Shown one piece after another: positions 1 to 9,575 of a stretch of DNA of 64,000 nt (position 1 is the first letter of the stretch; every line of letters starts with the position of its first letter). The notes beneath the pieces are model-generated. The model had not been told where the DNA came from, made no database searches, and saw only the letters and a program-made list of their open reading frames with translations. A program made the position numbers and the translations under genes. Origin of the DNA: an uncultured Coriobacteriaceae bacterium (GTDB lineage Bacteria; Actinomycetota; Coriobacteriia; Coriobacteriales; Atopobiaceae); the NCBI GenBank assembly GCA_902795065.1, contig CADBJR010000001.1, positions 62,001 to 126,000 of the forward strand, in the 5' to 3' direction.

Positions 1-390
1 CTCGAGGAGGCAGAGAAGCGCGGCAGCGAGCTCGTGCTCATCGACACCGCGGGACGCCTCCACACGAGCCCCGAGCTCATGCGCGAGCTCGCCAAGGTCG
101 TGGGCGTCGCCCGCAGGCGCGCCACCATGCCCGTCACGGTCGTGCTCGTCATCGATGCGACGACCGGGCAGAACGGCCTCAACCAGGCCCGCGAGTTCAA
201 CGATGCGCTCGACGTCGACGGCCTCATCATCACGAAGCTCGACGGTACCGCCAAGGGCGGTATCGCGCTCGCCATCTCCAACCAGCTGAAGCTCCCCATC
301 TACCGCATCGGGGTGGGCGAGAGGATCGACGATCTGCAGACGTTCGATGCGCTCGAGTTCTGCCGCGCGCTTGTCGGCGAAGGGATGTAA
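1..390 (+). CDS. ftsY: FtsY, signal recognition particle receptor (C-terminal part)
   Basis: This is the 3' end of the SRP receptor GTPase; the 5' part lies outside the window and the frame is open from base 1. FtsY pairs with Ffh at the membrane to deliver ribosome-nascent chain complexes to the translocon. Visible are the G3 motif DTAGRL near the start, the DATTGQN box, the G4 motif TKLDG followed by TAKGG, and the closing GVGERIDDLQTF segment typical of the FtsY G domain. TAKGG and the DDLQTF ending favour FtsY over Ffh. The gene ends 3 bp before ffh, so the two SRP GTPases are probably co-transcribed. Confidence 0.93.
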   Translation, partial: LEEAEKRGSELVLIDTAGRLHTSPELMRELAKVVGVARRRATMPVTVVLVIDATTGQNGLNQAREFNDALDVDGLIITKLDGTAKGGIALAISNQLKLPIYRIGVGERIDDLQTFDALEFCRALVGEGM

Positions 391-393
391 GCC

Positions 394-1782
394 ATGGCCG
401 TGTTCCAGTCGCTCTCAGACCGTCTCCAGGACACCTTCGCCCAGCTCAAGGGCAAGGGCCGTCTCACCGAGGACGATATCAACGCTGCGATGCGCCAGAT
501 CCGCATGGCGCTGCTCGAGGCCGACGTCAACTATCGCGTCGTCAAGCGCTTCGTCGCCGACTGCAAGGAGAAGTGCCTGACCTCCGAGGTCATGGATTCC
601 CTCACGCCTGCGCAGAACGTCGTCAAGATCGTCCTCGACGAGCTCACGGAGCTCCTCGGCTCGACCGAGAGCAAGATGACGCTCGCGCAGAACCGCACTC
701 CCAACGTGATCATGCTCGTCGGCCTGCAGGGTTCGGGCAAGACCACGGCCGCCGCGAAGCTCGCGTACCTGCTCAAGGGACAGGGACGAAACCCGCTGCT
801 CGCCGCCTGCGACGTCCACCGTCCTGCCGCAGCCGACCAGCTCGCCACCCTCGGCGATGAGATCGGCGTGCCCGTCTACCGCGGCGACGGCAGGGATGCC
901 GTCAGGATCGCGCGCGAGTCCATCCAGAATGCCGTCGACCGCCTCTGCGACATCGTGATCGTCGATACAGCCGGCCGTCTCCAGATCGATGAGGAGATGA
1001 TGGCCGAGGCTGTCGACATCAAGAACGCTGTCAAGCCCGACCAGATCCTCATGGTCGTCGACGCCATGGGCGGCCAGGACATCGTGAATGTGGTCACCAC
1101 GTTCGCCGAGCGCGTTGATTTCGACGGCGTCATCATGTCCAAGCTCGACGGCGATGCCCGCGGTGGCGGCGCGCTGTCGGTCCGCGAGGTCACGGGCAAG
1201 CCCATCAAGTTCGTCTCGATGGGGGAGAAGCCCGATTCGCTCGAGGTCTTCCACCCCGACCGCATGGCCAAGCGCATCCTCGGCATGGGCGATGTCATCG
1301 GTATCATCGAGCAGGCGCAGAAGATCGCCGACCAGGAGAGCATCGAGGCTGCCGAGCGCATGCTGCGTTCCGGCTTCACGATGGACGACCTGCTCGCCCA
1401 GATGCAGCAGATCCGCAAGATGGGCGGCCTCGGCAAGCTCCTCGCCATGATCCCCGGTGCGGAGCGCGCCCTTGCCCAGCAGGGCGGCAACGTCGACGAG
1501 GAGCAGATGGTCCGCATCGAGGCCATGATCCGTTCCATGACCAAGGAGGAGCGCCTCAAGCCCAAGATCATCAACGGCCAGCGTCGCAAGCGCATCGCCG
1601 CGGGATCCGGCCATACCGTTCAGGAGGTCAACCAGCTCATCAAGCAGTGGAGCGACATGAACAAGATGATGGGCAAGATGCGCGGCATCGCAGATGGCGG
1701 TTCCAAGAAGGGCATGCGCCAGATGCAGTCGATGATGCGCAACATGGCCGGCAACCAGCGGGGCGGACGCCGCGGCTGGTAA
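394..1782 (+). CDS. ffh: Ffh, signal recognition particle protein
   Basis: Ffh is the 54-kDa SRP subunit that binds signal sequences and SRP RNA in the cytoplasm. The 462-residue length is normal. An N-terminal helical N domain is followed by the G domain with P-loop GLQGSGKT (110-117), DTAGR (191-195) and SKLDGDARGG. A methionine-rich M domain follows, with RRKRIAAGSG and several Met-Met pairs up to the C-terminus. The ATG follows GGGATGTAAGCC, so its ribosome site overlaps the end of ftsY, suggesting coupled translation. A strong hairpin follows the stop codon. Confidence 0.97.
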   Translation: MAVFQSLSDRLQDTFAQLKGKGRLTEDDINAAMRQIRMALLEADVNYRVVKRFVADCKEKCLTSEVMDSLTPAQNVVKIVLDELTELLGSTESKMTLAQNRTPNVIMLVGLQGSGKTTAAAKLAYLLKGQGRNPLLAACDVHRPAAADQLATLGDEIGVPVYRGDGRDAVRIARESIQNAVDRLCDIVIVDTAGRLQIDEEMMAEAVDIKNAVKPDQILMVVDAMGGQDIVNVVTTFAERVDFDGVIMSKLDGDARGGGALSVREVTGKPIKFVSMGEKPDSLEVFHPDRMAKRILGMGDVIGIIEQAQKIADQESIEAAERMLRSGFTMDDLLAQMQQIRKMGGLGKLLAMIPGAERALAQQGGNVDEEQMVRIEAMIRSMTKEERLKPKIINGQRRKRIAAGSGHTVQEVNQLIKQWSDMNKMMGKMRGIADGGSKKGMRQMQSMMRNMAGNQRGGRRGW

Positions 1783-1811
1783 CAGTTCCTTTTCCATAGG
1801 CTTGATACGAA

Positions 1812-1840
1812 AACCCTCCGACCCGAACGGTCGGAGGGTT
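1812..1840. terminator. Bidirectional terminator between ffh and the L,D-transpeptidase gene
   Basis: A perfect 12-bp stem (1812-1823 with 1829-1840) has a 5-base loop. It lies between two convergent genes. The tail is modestly T-rich on both strands (GATTCTT on +, TTCG on -), so it probably ends transcription from both sides. Confidence 0.8.
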
Positions 1841-1864
1841 GATTCTTAGGATCTGACGCCCATC

Positions 1865-3352
1865 TTATTCGTGGATGACAACGGCGTCACCGAGTTCCGT
1901 AAGGTCGAAGAGCTGGCGTGCGGGCTCGTAGTCCATATTGATGCAGCCATGGCTGCCGTAATAGGTGTAGATGTAGGTGCCGTAGTCGTCCTTGCCGAAC
2001 TGCCAGCGCCAATCGGCGTTGTGGAAACCTCGCTCGCCGCGGTCGTAGGCGATCCAGAAGTCGACGTGGGAGATCCAGCCGTCCTCGGGGTTGTACTCGT
2101 TCTCCTCGTAGGTCTCTCCCTCGGGAACGGTGCCCTGGTTGAAGAGCGTGACATCGGTCTCATGCTCGCTGACGAAGAAGACGCCCTGCGGGGTGTCGTG
2201 AACGCCGTCGGGCTCGCCGGTCACGATATCGGTCTCCCATACGAGCTCGCCGTCGATGTACATGCGCGCATGCTGCTCGGAGATATCGACATCGATGTAC
2301 TTGTCGGGCCAGTCCTGCCCGCCCGGATTCACACGGTCGGCATTCTGATAGGTGGGAATCTCGACGGTCTGGGGCTTGCCGCTCTTGATGGCCGCGAGGA
2401 TGAGCTTCGCGGACTCGGCGCCATTGATGATCCAGCCGTACGGGCCGCCTCCCACTACGGTGATCTTCTCACCATCGGGACGGGTGTAGGTGCGCGGCTT
2501 GCCCACGGTGTCGAGGATGTCGGAGAGGCCTCCGGGGCCCCAGTCGAGGATGGCCTGCTCATCGAGCGTGACGGTGCCGTCATCCGCGATCTTGATCCAC
2601 TGGCTGATCTGCTTGCCGTCGACGTCGATCGCATCGACGCCGTTCATCGTGAGGTGTACCTTGGCATCGGCGAAGAAGTTCGCTGCGTCGACGATCGCCT
2701 GCGCCTCGGGGTCGACGCCGTAGCACTCGGGTCCGATCTCGATCGTCGCGTCGAAGCTCTGGATCGCCTCGTTGGTCGCATCGATGACCCGATCGCGGTC
2801 GAGCGCGACCTTGCGCGATTCATCGGAGACGACGTAGTGATCGCTTTCCTCGTCGAAATGCACGCCTCGATGGGGGAGCCCATCGAGGGTCTTCTTCGCG
2901 TCGGCGATGACCGGCTCGAAGAGGTCCCAGACCTTGTCGGCGTCGAACGAGGGGACAAGGGTCGCGGTGAGATGGTGCGTGCCTGCGTATTCGATGGGCC
3001 AGCTCAGGGTGTTCTGCTGGGACATCGCTTCGGCGGCGTAGGCATCGCCATCGTAGGAATAGCCGATAGCGTCTCCATCGAAGGGAATCTCGAAGCCGTC
3101 GCCGACGAAGGTGCCCTGGTAATCACCCGAGCGCGACTCGATGAGGGTGGCGAGCTCCTCGGTGGTCTGCAGCGATACGTCATCGCCCTCGACCGTCGTG
3201 TTGGGAAGGAAGTGCTCGCTGAAGTACCAGACGCCGCCGCCGTAGATCGCTCCTGCGAGAATGGCGAGCGTGAGGGGGATGATCCAGAGGAGGTGCTTGC
3301 GCTTGCGCGGAGGCGTCTCGGGCTCTGCTTCGATGAGTGCGTGTTTTGCCAT
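1865..3352 (-). CDS. Membrane-anchored L,D-transpeptidase (YkuD domain)
   Basis: The 495-residue protein has a short basic cytoplasmic N-terminus, one membrane segment at about residues 20-42, a long extracytoplasmic part resembling the putative peptidoglycan-binding domains that precede YkuD, and a C-terminal YkuD domain from about residue 350. The catalytic signature is SHGCIN, with the nucleophile cysteine near residue 470. The Arg usual after SHGC is replaced by Asn, as in some Gram-positive L,D-transpeptidases. It should cross-link or remodel peptidoglycan outside the membrane through 3-3 bonds or protein attachment. It is transcribed alone and converges on ffh. Confidence 0.9.
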   Translation of the reverse strand: MAKHALIEAEPETPPRKRKHLLWIIPLTLAILAGAIYGGGVWYFSEHFLPNTTVEGDDVSLQTTEELATLIESRSGDYQGTFVGDGFEIPFDGDAIGYSYDGDAYAAEAMSQQNTLSWPIEYAGTHHLTATLVPSFDADKVWDLFEPVIADAKKTLDGLPHRGVHFDEESDHYVVSDESRKVALDRDRVIDATNEAIQSFDATIEIGPECYGVDPEAQAIVDAANFFADAKVHLTMNGVDAIDVDGKQISQWIKIADDGTVTLDEQAILDWGPGGLSDILDTVGKPRTYTRPDGEKITVVGGGPYGWIINGAESAKLILAAIKSGKPQTVEIPTYQNADRVNPGGQDWPDKYIDVDISEQHARMYIDGELVWETDIVTGEPDGVHDTPQGVFFVSEHETDVTLFNQGTVPEGETYEENEYNPEDGWISHVDFWIAYDRGERGFHNADWRWQFGKDDYGTYIYTYYGSHGCINMDYEPARQLFDLTELGDAVVIHE

Positions 3353-3406
3353 GCCTGCCGAACCGTTTCGATCGCGATGTCGCGCCTGAGGCGCGTGTCT
3401 GCCAAC

Positions 3407-3412
3407 TATACT
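3407..3412 (+). promoter_or_regulatory. Probable -10 element for the TrmH-family gene
   Basis: TATACT sits 30 bp upstream of the GTG start, in the gap between two divergent genes. No good -35 element is seen at 16-18 bp, so this is a weak call resting on the -10 match and location. Confidence 0.4.
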
Positions 3413-3441
3413 ATTCTATGGCTTCATCGTAGGGGGATTAC

Positions 3442-4302
3442 GTGGAATCTAGACCAATCATAGAAGTTCATTCGCTTAATGACGAACGGCTTGCCGATTA
3501 CCGAGACCTGACCGACCATCCGCTGCGTACACGCTTCGAGGACGAGCGCGCGCTCATGATCGTAGAGTCGAAGATGGCGCTCGAGGTCGCGCTCGACGAA
3601 GACCTGGAATGCGTCTCGCTGCTTATCGATGAGCGGCGCCTCGATACGTGCGCCTACCTGCTCGAACATGTTGATCCCGAGGTGCCCGTCTATGTGATGA
3701 ACCATGCGGCGATGAGCGAGCTCGTTGGCTACAAGGTCACGCGCGGGGTGCTCGCGGCCTTCCGCCGCAAACCCCTGCTCTCTGTTGCGGAGGCGATCGA
3801 AGGCGCGCGCAACGTCTGCGTCGTCGAGGACATCGTCGATGTGAGCAACGTCGGCGCGCTCTTCCGTTCCGCAGCCGCGCTCGGCGTCGACGCCGTGATC
3901 CTGTCGCCATCCTGCACCAGCCCGCTCGCACGTCGCGCCATCCGCGTATCCATCGGCAATACGTTCAGGCTTCCCTGGGCGCAGGCCGAGCCCGATGCGT
4001 GGCCGCATGCTACGATCGACGCTCTCCATGGCGCGGGGTTCGCCTGCTATGCGCTTGCGCTCAAGGATGACGCGGTGAGCTTGGACGATCCATCGCTCAA
4101 GGTTCCCGAGAAGCGTGCGCTCTTCTTCGGAAACGAGGGTTCGGGTCTCTCCCGTGCCGTCCTCGATGCCTGCGACGCCCACGTGATCATCCCGATGGCT
4201 CGGGGTGTCGACTCGCTCAATGTCGCCGCATCCTCCGCTGTCGCGTTCTGGGAGCTGTTCGCTCGGGATAGGGCATTGAACGAACGAGGGCCCCTCGCAT
4301 GA
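3442..4302 (+). CDS. TrmH/SpoU-family RNA 2'-O-methyltransferase
   Basis: This 286-residue protein should transfer a methyl group from S-adenosylmethionine to a ribose 2'-OH in rRNA or tRNA. The three SPOUT knot motifs are present: motif 1 SNVGALFRSA (about 135-144, with the catalytic Arg142), motif 2 FFGNEGSGLS (about 227-236) and motif 3 with IIPMARGVDSLNVAASSAVA. The N-terminal about 120 residues form the usual substrate-binding extension. The exact nucleotide target cannot be read from the sequence. The start is GTG at 3442, placed by AGGGGG five bases upstream. Confidence 0.9.
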   Translation: MESRPIIEVHSLNDERLADYRDLTDHPLRTRFEDERALMIVESKMALEVALDEDLECVSLLIDERRLDTCAYLLEHVDPEVPVYVMNHAAMSELVGYKVTRGVLAAFRRKPLLSVAEAIEGARNVCVVEDIVDVSNVGALFRSAAALGVDAVILSPSCTSPLARRAIRVSIGNTFRLPWAQAEPDAWPHATIDALHGAGFACYALALKDDAVSLDDPSLKVPEKRALFFGNEGSGLSRAVLDACDAHVIIPMARGVDSLNVAASSAVAFWELFARDRALNERGPLA

Positions 4303-4311
4303 GGGACCCTC
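4286..4311. terminator. Hairpin overlapping the TrmH stop codon
   Basis: GAGGG-C-CCCTC, loop GCAT, GAGGG-A-CCCTC forms an 11-bp stem with one mismatch. The stop codon of the TrmH gene lies at the loop and 3' arm. It separates convergent genes (TrmH-family and ftsH) but lacks a clear T run, so it may act as a bidirectional terminator or as a 3'-end stabiliser. Confidence 0.6.
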
Positions 4312-4336
4312 TTCATGAGCGGCTGTTCCGTTCGGG

Positions 4337-6235
<1,899 letters not shown>

Positions 6236-6390
6236 GTCACATCCTTTTTCGCTGCGTATAGGTTGCCTCTTGCATTGTCATACCCCATCGGCGGCGATCA
6301 TGCCACGCCATCACATAATAACCTCAGTGCCAGAGACTTAGATTATACACGGTGCCTTGCGCTGCACCCTTACCAGAGCACCTACCAGCT

Positions 6391-8334
6391 TCAGCGTTCC
6401 TTCAGCTCGCCCGAGCGGTACGCGTCGAGAAGCATCTGCAGGTCCTCGATCTGAGCTTTGATGCGCTTGCCATCATCGCATTCGGCTACGCGCCGCGGTT
6501 CGTAGTAGCGCTCGAAGCGGTCAGTATCGCTCATGATGTCTGCGTTGAGGTCGAGCGCATCGCTGATGGTGCCGAAGGGACGATGCGCCTTGAGGCGGAG
6601 GCCGTCGGCGTCAGAGATGAGCGTGTAGCCCGCGATGCCGGTGGTCTTATGGTAGGCATGGCAGAAACCACCGTCGATCACGATGACGCGGCCGCCTGCC
6701 TTGAGCGGGCTTTCGCCCATGGAGGCGCGTACGGGCTTATGCCCGTTGATGATGTGGCAGTTCGGGCCCTCGAGCCCGAACTCCGCAAGCACGCGGTCGC
6801 AGGCGTCGGGGTCCTCGTTGAAGGTGAAATACGGGTCCTGGGGCTCCGTCCATGCGGTCTTGTCGGGGATGAACGCACGCTCGAACGTCTTGACGACGCG
6901 GCCTGCGAACGGGCTGTTGTATCCGCACCAGAGATACCACATCCAGTCGAGCGACTCGTCGTCTCCCTTTCTCCACGCCCGGCGTGCGATGTGATTGCAG
7001 AAGTCGAGGTAGGGACGGCCCGAAAGCGGTCCCTTGGGCGTCTCTATGACGCGGAACCCGCCTTGCTCGTCCATGGGGACGCATCCATGGAAGAGGAGGT
7101 TGCCGTTGCACACGAGGTAGGTCGATCCGTGGGTGTAGAGGAATTCCACATGGCTGCGCAGGAGCGCCGAGTGGGAGAAGCCCCGCACGAGGGAGTCCAT
7201 GACCTCCCGCTCGCCCTCGGAGAGCTCGTAGGGATTCGCAGGATCGACGGTGGGGAAGTTGACGGTCGAGAGCGGCCACACCGTGCCGTCGATGCAGATC
7301 GTGCCCGTCTTGCGGTCGATCTTGTCGAGGAGCAGGCGCCCATCGCAGCCGAACTCGGGGTGGCGCATGATGAGCTGTCCCTCGATCTTGAAGAGGATGA
7401 TGTTGATGGCCATCTCGACCGGAGATGTCGTGTTGGAGCCCGAGCTTCCGAGCGAGCCGGGCTGCGCATAGCTGCTCTCCTGGGCGACCGGTTCGGACTC
7501 GCCGTAGGTCTCCTGCGCGAACAGGTAGAGCTTGCGGAGCGAGACGCCGTACGAGCTCTCGAGCATGTGGATGGTGCCGTAGCGGACGCAGGTGCGTACG
7601 ACGTTCGCGATGCACACCTCGCTTCCGCATGCCGCACCCATCCAGGCGATGTCGTGGTTGCCCCACTGGATATCGAGCGAGTGGTAATCCATGAGGCAGT
7701 CCATGATGCGGTCGCCCTTGTGTCCGCGATCGTATACATCGCCCACCAGATGCAGATGGTCCACTGCAAGGCGCTTGATGAGCGCGGCGAGGGTCGTGAT
7801 GAAGTCTTCGGCGGCCCCGACCTCTACGATGGACTCGATGATGCGCACATGGTACTCATGGCGGCTCGTCTCGCCTACGGAGGAGGCGCGGAGGAGCTCA
7901 TCGATGATGTAGGAATACGATTCGGGCATGGCCTTGCGCACCTTGGAGCGCGTGTAGAAGCCCGAAAGATAGCGCGCGAGGCGGACGAGGCGCAGCAGCG
8001 TCTGGAAATACCATTCGCCGTTGACGACCCCCGCCTTCTTGAGGCGCGAGAGCTTCTCGCGCGGATAGTAGATGAGCGTGCAGAGATCGTCCTGCTCGAC
8101 GGTGGTGAGCTCATGGCGGAAGGTGGCGCGGACGCGTTCGCGCACGACGCCCGAGCAGTTGTTGAGGATGTGCAGGAAGGCCTCGTACTCGCCGTGGACA
8201 TCGCTCATGAAGTGCTCGGTGCCCTTCGGGAGGTTGAGGATTGCCTCGAGGTTGATGATCTCGGTGTACGCCGCTTGGACGGTGGGGAACTTCTCGGCGA
8301 GGAGCAGGAGATACTTGCGCTCTTCGGGGGTCAT
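6391..8334 (-). CDS. fbp: Class III fructose-1,6-bisphosphatase
   Basis: This gluconeogenic enzyme removes the C1 phosphate of fructose 1,6-bisphosphate. The 647-residue length matches the large Firmicutes-type (class III) enzyme, and the sequence has the metallophosphatase motifs: MSDVHGEYE near the N-terminus, VGDVYDRGHKGD, WGNHDIAWMG and NGHKPV. A longer reading starts at 8358, but GGAAGAGG lies just before the ATG at 8334 (MTPEERK) and nothing resembling a ribosome site precedes the upstream ATG, so 8334 is preferred. It stands alone, 32 kb or more from other obvious gluconeogenesis genes, so it is probably controlled independently. Confidence 0.93.
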   Translation of the reverse strand: MTPEERKYLLLLAEKFPTVQAAYTEIINLEAILNLPKGTEHFMSDVHGEYEAFLHILNNCSGVVRERVRATFRHELTTVEQDDLCTLIYYPREKLSRLKKAGVVNGEWYFQTLLRLVRLARYLSGFYTRSKVRKAMPESYSYIIDELLRASSVGETSRHEYHVRIIESIVEVGAAEDFITTLAALIKRLAVDHLHLVGDVYDRGHKGDRIMDCLMDYHSLDIQWGNHDIAWMGAACGSEVCIANVVRTCVRYGTIHMLESSYGVSLRKLYLFAQETYGESEPVAQESSYAQPGSLGSSGSNTTSPVEMAINIILFKIEGQLIMRHPEFGCDGRLLLDKIDRKTGTICIDGTVWPLSTVNFPTVDPANPYELSEGEREVMDSLVRGFSHSALLRSHVEFLYTHGSTYLVCNGNLLFHGCVPMDEQGGFRVIETPKGPLSGRPYLDFCNHIARRAWRKGDDESLDWMWYLWCGYNSPFAGRVVKTFERAFIPDKTAWTEPQDPYFTFNEDPDACDRVLAEFGLEGPNCHIINGHKPVRASMGESPLKAGGRVIVIDGGFCHAYHKTTGIAGYTLISDADGLRLKAHRPFGTISDALDLNADIMSDTDRFERYYEPRRVAECDDGKRIKAQIEDLQMLLDAYRSGELKER

Positions 8335-8449
8335 GTCAGCCTCTTCCGGTCGGTGCATCCATAACTGTTTGCATTATCTCATGCATGTTGCGCGCGCGAC
8401 CTCCCATTGCGGCAGGCGATACCGAAAACGCATGGAAGGGGGTGCATTT

Positions 8450-9208
8450 CTAGCGCTTCACGGCGCGGACCGCGAGGTAGGTGGGGATACCCAGCTCGTG
8501 GAGACGTCCCTCTCCGTTCGTATCCTCGTAGAGGTCTTCGATCGAGAACCCGGCGCTCAGGAGCCCGCCGAGCATCTCGTCGAGGGTATGGCTGAACTGC
8601 ATCCCCGCATCGTCCTCGGAGAGAAATGCGGCCTGCTCGGCATCGACGGTCGGATCGAAGGGGAGCGACCAGCGGATGCGCTCCTCGTCTCCGTCGACGA
8701 TGTAGTTGATGACGGTGTCGAACCCCGTGAGCAGGGAACCTCCGGGCACGAGCACGCGGGCGGCCTCGCGCCAGATCGGCTCGACCTCGCGCACATAGCA
8801 GAGCGAGACCGGGTTGAAGACAAGGTCGAAGCTCTCATCGGGGAAGGGCAGCGGCCTGGTCATGTCCGCGCGGATGCAGGCGATGGGATATCCCTCGCGC
8901 TCTGCGACGAGGAGCTCGCTCTCGAGTTGGGCGGGTGTGTAGTCGAGCACTGTCACCTGTGCCCCGGCTGCGGCGAAGATGGGACATTGCTGTCCGCCGC
9001 CCGAGGCGAGCCCGAGCACGCGCGCCCCTTCCAGCTCTCCGAACCATGTGCGCGGCACGGGACGCGTCGGCGTGAGGAGCACCTGCCAATCCCCTGCGCT
9101 GGCCCGTCGGTATGTCTCATGATCGATGGGCGTGCCCCATTCCCAGCCCTCGTCGACCCAACGTCCGATCGTCTCGGCGTTGATGTCGGTGTAGCTGCCA
9201 GCGTCCAT
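8450..9208 (-). CDS. SAM-dependent methyltransferase, type 11-like
   Basis: The 252-residue class I methyltransferase has the SAM-binding motif I VLGLASGGGQ followed by an acidic residue in VTVLDYTP, and a motif near FDLVFNPVSLCYV and LVPGGSLLTGFD, as in the Methyltransf_11 group. The substrate is not predictable. An upstream extension to 9277 is open, but GGAGGGTT lies seven bases before the ATG at 9208, so that start is chosen. It is divergent from ileS, with the ileS leader between. Confidence 0.85.
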   Translation of the reverse strand: MDAGSYTDINAETIGRWVDEGWEWGTPIDHETYRRASAGDWQVLLTPTRPVPRTWFGELEGARVLGLASGGGQQCPIFAAAGAQVTVLDYTPAQLESELLVAEREGYPIACIRADMTRPLPFPDESFDLVFNPVSLCYVREVEPIWREAARVLVPGGSLLTGFDTVINYIVDGDEERIRWSLPFDPTVDAEQAAFLSEDDAGMQFSHTLDEMLGGLLSAGFSIEDLYEDTNGEGRLHELGIPTYLAVRAVKR

Positions 9209-9330
9209 GGAACCCTCCGTTCGCACCGTTTCGCTCCAGTATCTCAGAATAATTGCGTCCTGTTCCGCTCGCGGCATCTTCGTGCTAATATACCGATTTG
9301 TGCGTTGACGGGGACACGTCGTATGGACCC

Positions 9331-9549
9331 GCGCGAGTCACAGAGAGCGGAGCAGCTGAGATCCCGCACTCGCGCCCATCCGGTATCACCCCTGAGCTGC
9401 GGCCCGAACGCGCGCGAGCGCAAGTAGACGTCGCCGGAATGACCGCCGACACAGGTCAGCCGAGTACTGCGGAATCCCGCACGCTGGGTGGAACGAGCGA
9501 GGCACTTTCAGGGCGCTTCATCCCAGCACGAGGGGACGGGCGCTTTTTT
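9331..9549 (+). promoter_or_regulatory. T-box-like riboswitch leader of ileS
   Basis: The 367-bp gap before ileS holds a structured leader. A perfect 8-bp stem GCGCGAGT/ACTCGCGC (9331-9338 with 9368-9375) could be a very short stem I. A T-box-like stretch TGGAACGAGCG is at 9489-9499. GCTGGG (9483-9488) can pair with CCCAGC (9522-9527) as an antiterminator, which competes with a terminator helix (about 9514-9543) ending in T6 (9544-9549). Isoleucine ATC codons at 9361 and 9385 are candidate specifiers. Uncharged tRNA-Ile would promote read-through. Against it, the core departs from TGGNACCGCG, and TGGA would pair best with a U discriminator, not the A of tRNA-Ile. Confidence 0.6.
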
Positions 9550-9575
9550 CGTGCCCGCGGACAAGGAGGAAGAGC

